Below are positions 20,201 to 22,915 of a stretch of 22,915 nt of DNA, piece after piece. This DNA is from Paramacrobiotus richtersi (lineage: Eukaryota > Tardigrada > Eutardigrada > Parachela > Macrobiotidae). The translations under genes and the position numbers were made by a program. How positions within the stretch are numbered: the first letter of the stretch is position 1; every line of letters begins with the position of its first letter. Under the pieces are notes generated by a model. That model searched no databases. It was not told the origin of the DNA and saw nothing but the letters and a program-made list of their open reading frames with translations. The DNA lies in NCBI GenBank assembly GCA_034698045.1, contig JAQGAU010000890.1, positions 1 through 22,915 of the forward strand, given 5' to 3'.

Positions 20201-22474
20201 ATGTCGGGTTTACCGAATCTGGACGGCCGGAAACGGTCCACAGCATCCCGGTCGGATTCGAATAGTTATGCCCACATGAACTTTGCCGATCCTTCGGATT
20301 TCATCGATAATATCAGCGATGAAGGTGAAGAACCTTTGAAGAACTTCCACGAGTTCTCGTCTGTTTTCCACGTGTTTGAGACACGTTTTGGGTGAAATTT
20401 TCAAGAAAACTCATGGGAAATTAATGGGCATTCATTTTCAGAGTTGTTAACGGACATCCTGAAGAATAAACCCAGCGAAACCAACGTAATGGACAGCATC
20501 GTCATTGTGGACGGATTGCCCATGGTTCCCCCAGAACGACTGGATAAACTCAAGACGGTCGTCAAGAGGATCATGACCCAGCATGCGGAAGTTCAGCCGA
20601 CGGATATTGTCAATGAAATTTACCCAGCGGATGAGAATAATGTATCGAAAGGGTAAGAAAACAGCGAAAACACCGACGACCGAATTGCGAAGTTCTTCAT
20701 TCTGCTTACATTTCCTTCCCATTGCAGCTTTGCCTTTTACGAATTTATTGACTCGGATGCGGAACCATCTATCGCCTCCCGAGTGCAGAAAATTCTTAAT
20801 GGATATAAATTCGATAAGCAACATACCTTATCCGTCGATTTCTTCCCTACTTTTGACAAGTAAGTTATAAACACCGTCATATCAGCAATTTCCCTGTACT
20901 CGATCGACCTAGACCAACGCAGCTGAACGGGGATTTCACTAGCAGTATTTCTTGTTATCATGTTTTTGTTTTCTCCGTATGTTTTGATGTCTTCCGGTTC
21001 TTTGACACGTATTTCTGTATAATTGCAGATATATGGCGGTTTCCGATGAAGCGGAAGAGCCCGCTGTTCGACCGTTCAAAAATCCGGTACGATGAGGAAG
21101 ATGCTCTGTGATTCTGGTGGAAAATTGCAACAAATTTGCTTGTTTTTTGATAGGGAAACTTGCGGTATTGGTTGGAAAATGAAGACTGCTACGATCACTA
21201 CGTGGTGCTGTGGGGCGGCAATACGGGAGCGGAAACGATGACGGCCTACGCCAATTCCCCTGTGGAACCCACTCTTTTGGAAAACCGCCAGGTTTGATGC
21301 ACACAACTTTTACTGCAGAAAAGAAAGCGGATTTTCGTTTTTGAATGAAATGGAAGTTTTTTACTATGGTTTTATCAAATGGGCACTTGACAGGATGATA
21401 AACACGACGGTCTTCTGACAGCGTTATGAGGATAACACTCTTCAGCTCAGTCTGAAACAAGTGCCAGTTTCTTTAATTTATGCTTTTCGAAAGAAACTAG
21501 CAGTTTTGAATTTTATCTCCGAACAAACGGATTTAAAAATAAATAAAATTCTCATCGTAAAGCAAACAAAAAATTACGGAAATGATAATAAAAAAATAAA
21601 AAATCGAAAAAAAAGATTTGCAGAAGTAAAAATCGAGGAAGAGTGATGTGTGCAGTCTAATGTTGGTTTCTGTGCAGCACTGGACGGATCGCTACGCCAT
21701 CTGGTCGCCCTTGGGCACCTACCTGGCCACCTTCCATCAAAAGGGTCTGGCGCTGTGGGGCGGACCCGGCTTCACGCAGATTACCCGTTTCGCTCACGAG
21801 CATGTCATCAACGCCGCTTTCTCCCCCAACGAACGGTAAAACGAGGTTTTCAGCGTTCATGGCATGTTGAATGAGTGAGCAAGTGTTTTTGCAGGTACAT
21901 TTTGACCATGCGCAACAAACCCGAACATCTGCCGGTGGATGATCAGTCCATGATCCTGTGGGATGTGGTGACGGCGGCCAAGAAGAAGAGCTTTGCGTGG
22001 GATCAGAAGGAATCACCGTCGCCCAATTACCTCAAGTACTTTCACTGTTTATTGGATCTGATCAACATTATGTCAACTTTGTTAATCTTTTACTGAAATT
22101 TCATTACGCCTTTTCGTTCTCTTCAGTGTGGCATGTTTTTAGGAAGTTTGCTTATCTCTTTCTAAAGTTTTATTCTTAATTTTATTTTAAGATAAGTTTC
22201 TACAACAACTCAGTGTTTTAAAACATAAAAAAAAATAATTTTTGTATATTTTAAAATAGAATTCGTAATATAGCTTATAGGGCAATATAGCGTACATTAA
22301 AACATTAACAAATAATAATTTTTGTACATTTTAAAATAGAATTCAATATAGCTTACAGGGTAATCCGGCTTATAGCGTAATGTAAATGTTTTGTGTAATT
22401 GTAGGTGGAGTCCGGATGAGAATTACTTCGCTACAATGACCCGCAATGAAGCCATCAACATTTACAACACCAAG
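20201..22474 (+). CDS. EIF3B: Translation initiation factor eIF3 subunit B, 5' part
   Basis: Eight plus-strand exons (20201-20324, 20442-20652, 20728-20859, 21029-21086, 21154-21291, 21678-21835, 21895-22035, 22405-22474) run in phase for 344 codons and then leave the window after NIYNTK. The acidic N-terminal tail ([11 protein letters not shown]) is followed by the RRM at about residues 58-145 ([23 protein letters not shown]1-like [18 protein letters not shown]). Next come FDKYMAVSDE and GNLRYWLE, then the WD40-type beta-propeller ([55 protein letters not shown]), all matching eIF3b. The protein is a scaffold of the eIF3 complex that binds eIF3a, g, i and j and the 40S subunit in cytoplasmic translation initiation. 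The remaining propeller blades and C-terminus lie beyond 22915. Introns 5 and 8 carry snoRNA-like sequences. The donor of exon 5 (GTTTGA) is weak. Confidence 0.95.
21382..21465 (+). ncRNA. Box C/D snoRNA, U35/snR73-like, copy 1 (intronic)
   Basis: In eIF3b intron 5 a terminal stem ggcactt (21382-21388) pairs perfectly with aagtgcc (21459-21465). Inside lie box C AUGAUAA (21395-21401; one change from RUGAUGA), D' CUGA (21415-21418), C' AUGAGGA (21426-21432; one change) and D CUGA (21452-21455). The guide before D', acacgacggtctt, is complementary to the large-subunit rRNA segment AGACCGUCGUG. The box-plus-5 rule puts the 2'-O-methyl mark on the first C of AGACC, which I count as yeast 25S C2959, the snR73 site (human U35). 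The rRNA match and site numbering are from memory. Fibrillarin, Nop56, Nop58 and 15.5K would bind such an RNA in the nucleolus. The A at box C position 6 gives an A/C mismatch in the kink-turn, the one weak point. Confidence 0.8.
21466..21535 (+). repeat. Diverged 3' flank of the duplicated snoRNA, copy 1
   Basis: Similarity to the second copy continues about 65-70 bp past the snoRNA, to the shared cggat near 21530-21535 (partner about 22602-22666), but with many substitutions and indels. This shows that the snoRNA was duplicated together with flanking intron DNA. Confidence 0.7.
22233..22388. repeat. Tandem duplication in eIF3b intron 7, unit about 78 bp
   Basis: Unit 1 (about 22233-22302) and unit 2 (about 22311-22388) share taataatttttgta-attttaaaatagaattc, then atatagctta-aggg-aat and ta-agcgta. 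The copies differ by scattered substitutions and short indels. AT-rich, no coding content. It ends just before the acceptor of exon 8. Confidence 0.8.
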
Positions 22475-22915
22475 GTCAGATCGCGCTGTGCGTCGTGTAC
22501 CTTTTCTTCACATTTATTACGGCACTTAGGATGATAAACACGACGGTCTTCTGACAGCGTTATGAGGATAACACTCTTCAGCTCAGTCTGAAACCAGTGC
22601 CAGCTTGTTTAATTTCTCCTTTTCGAAACTTGCAGTTTTGAGTTTAATCTTAGAACAACCGGATAAGCATTTTCTCGAAAACAATGCATGATAGAAAACG
22701 AAAACTTGATTAGCTGGAACTACACCTTTGTAATCGTAATTTGTGAAATCGTCAACGACATGATGTAGACGAATTTGTTAACATAAGAAAGAATGACTGG
22801 AAAAGAATTCTGATAAAAATAACCAAAGTTTAGCCAAAAAAAACGAAATACAGGTATCAGTTTTACAGCTGTGGTTTGTAGACATTTACACGCGTTGTTC
22901 GCGACATTCCCGGCG
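22475..22915. other. eIF3b intron 8, open at the right edge
   Basis: Beyond snoRNA copy 2 and its flank I find no eIF3b exon before the window ends; no stretch matches the next propeller blade. The intron is therefore at least 441 bp. An apparent acceptor near 22636 (acttgcag) is followed by no usable coding frame. Confidence 0.6.
22521..22601 (+). ncRNA. Box C/D snoRNA, U35/snR73-like, copy 2 (intronic)
   Basis: In the intron after eIF3b exon 8, the stem ggcact (22521-22526) pairs with agtgcc (22596-22601). Box C is AUGAUAA (22531-22537), D' CUGA (22551-22554), C' AUGAGGA (22562-22568) and D CUGA (22588-22591). From agg before box C to aaac after box D (67 bases) it is identical to copy 1, so both guides are the same. 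It differs in the 5' linker between stem and box C (3 bases shorter) and in one stem-side base, which costs one pair. It begins about 46 nt after the exon 8 donor. The same box C caveat applies. Confidence 0.78.

Noticed and set aside
21140-21306. Minus-strand frames opposite eIF3b exon 5 (20939-21460, 21076-21306)
   Set aside because: Antisense shadows of a conserved eIF3b exon.
1-22915. Search for transposon or virus-like coding remnants, tRNA, rRNA and CRISPR
   Set aside because: None seen: no reverse transcriptase, integrase or transposase motifs, no long terminal repeats and no tRNA-like TTCGANTCC arm.

Overview
The window is animal nuclear DNA. Its genes are split by GT-AG introns of about 60 to 2,500 bp, packed on both strands and separated by short gaps, and they encode metazoan-only families (an activin/TGF-beta type I receptor and a ten-cysteine Ly6/uPAR protein). 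The gene content and intron density fit a small-genome ecdysozoan. A tardigrade is my best guess, but this is inference from style, not proof. I saw no retroviral, LTR, Polinton or DNA-transposon coding remnants, no tRNA or rRNA and no CRISPR. 

Layout: (1) 1-2504, non-coding, with a short direct repeat at the left edge and an ACGT-rich, palindrome-rich stretch before the first gene. (2) 2505-3271 (+), a GPI-anchored-type Ly6/three-finger protein, complete in 3 exons. (3) 3880-4838 (-), a two-exon gene for a 76-residue single-pass membrane microprotein that I do not recognise; its 3' end converges on the Ly6 gene. (4) 6312-13059 (-), a complete 8-exon activin/TGF-beta-class type I receptor Ser/Thr kinase of 520 residues; its introns hold a 33-bp minisatellite, several degenerate repeats and a decayed copy of the start of one kinase exon. 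(5) 13956-16205 (-), a 7-exon single-RRM RNA-binding protein of 312 residues with a Pro/Tyr/Gly/Gln-rich tail, DAZ/BOULE-like in general design. (6) 17480-19803 (-), a complete 7-exon mitochondrial carrier of 317 residues that matches the thiamine pyrophosphate carrier SLC25A19. (7) 20201-22474 onward (+), the first 8 exons of translation initiation factor eIF3b, which runs off the right edge. 

SLC25A19 and eIF3b are divergent with start codons 397 bp apart, so they probably share a bidirectional promoter. 

The most interesting item is in the eIF3b introns. Introns 5 and 8 each carry a box C/D snoRNA-like sequence (about 84 and 81 nt) with a terminal stem and C, D', C' and D boxes. In both copies the guide next to D' is complementary to the large-subunit rRNA segment AGACCGUCGUG, which is the target of U35/snR73-type snoRNAs (yeast 25S Cm2959). 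The two copies match perfectly across the functional core and are diverged just downstream. This looks like a duplicated pair of intronic rRNA-methylation guides housed in a translation-factor gene. 

All exon boundaries were placed by eye from reading-frame continuity, GT/AG sites, phase bookkeeping and remembered family sequence. No transcript data or database search was available.
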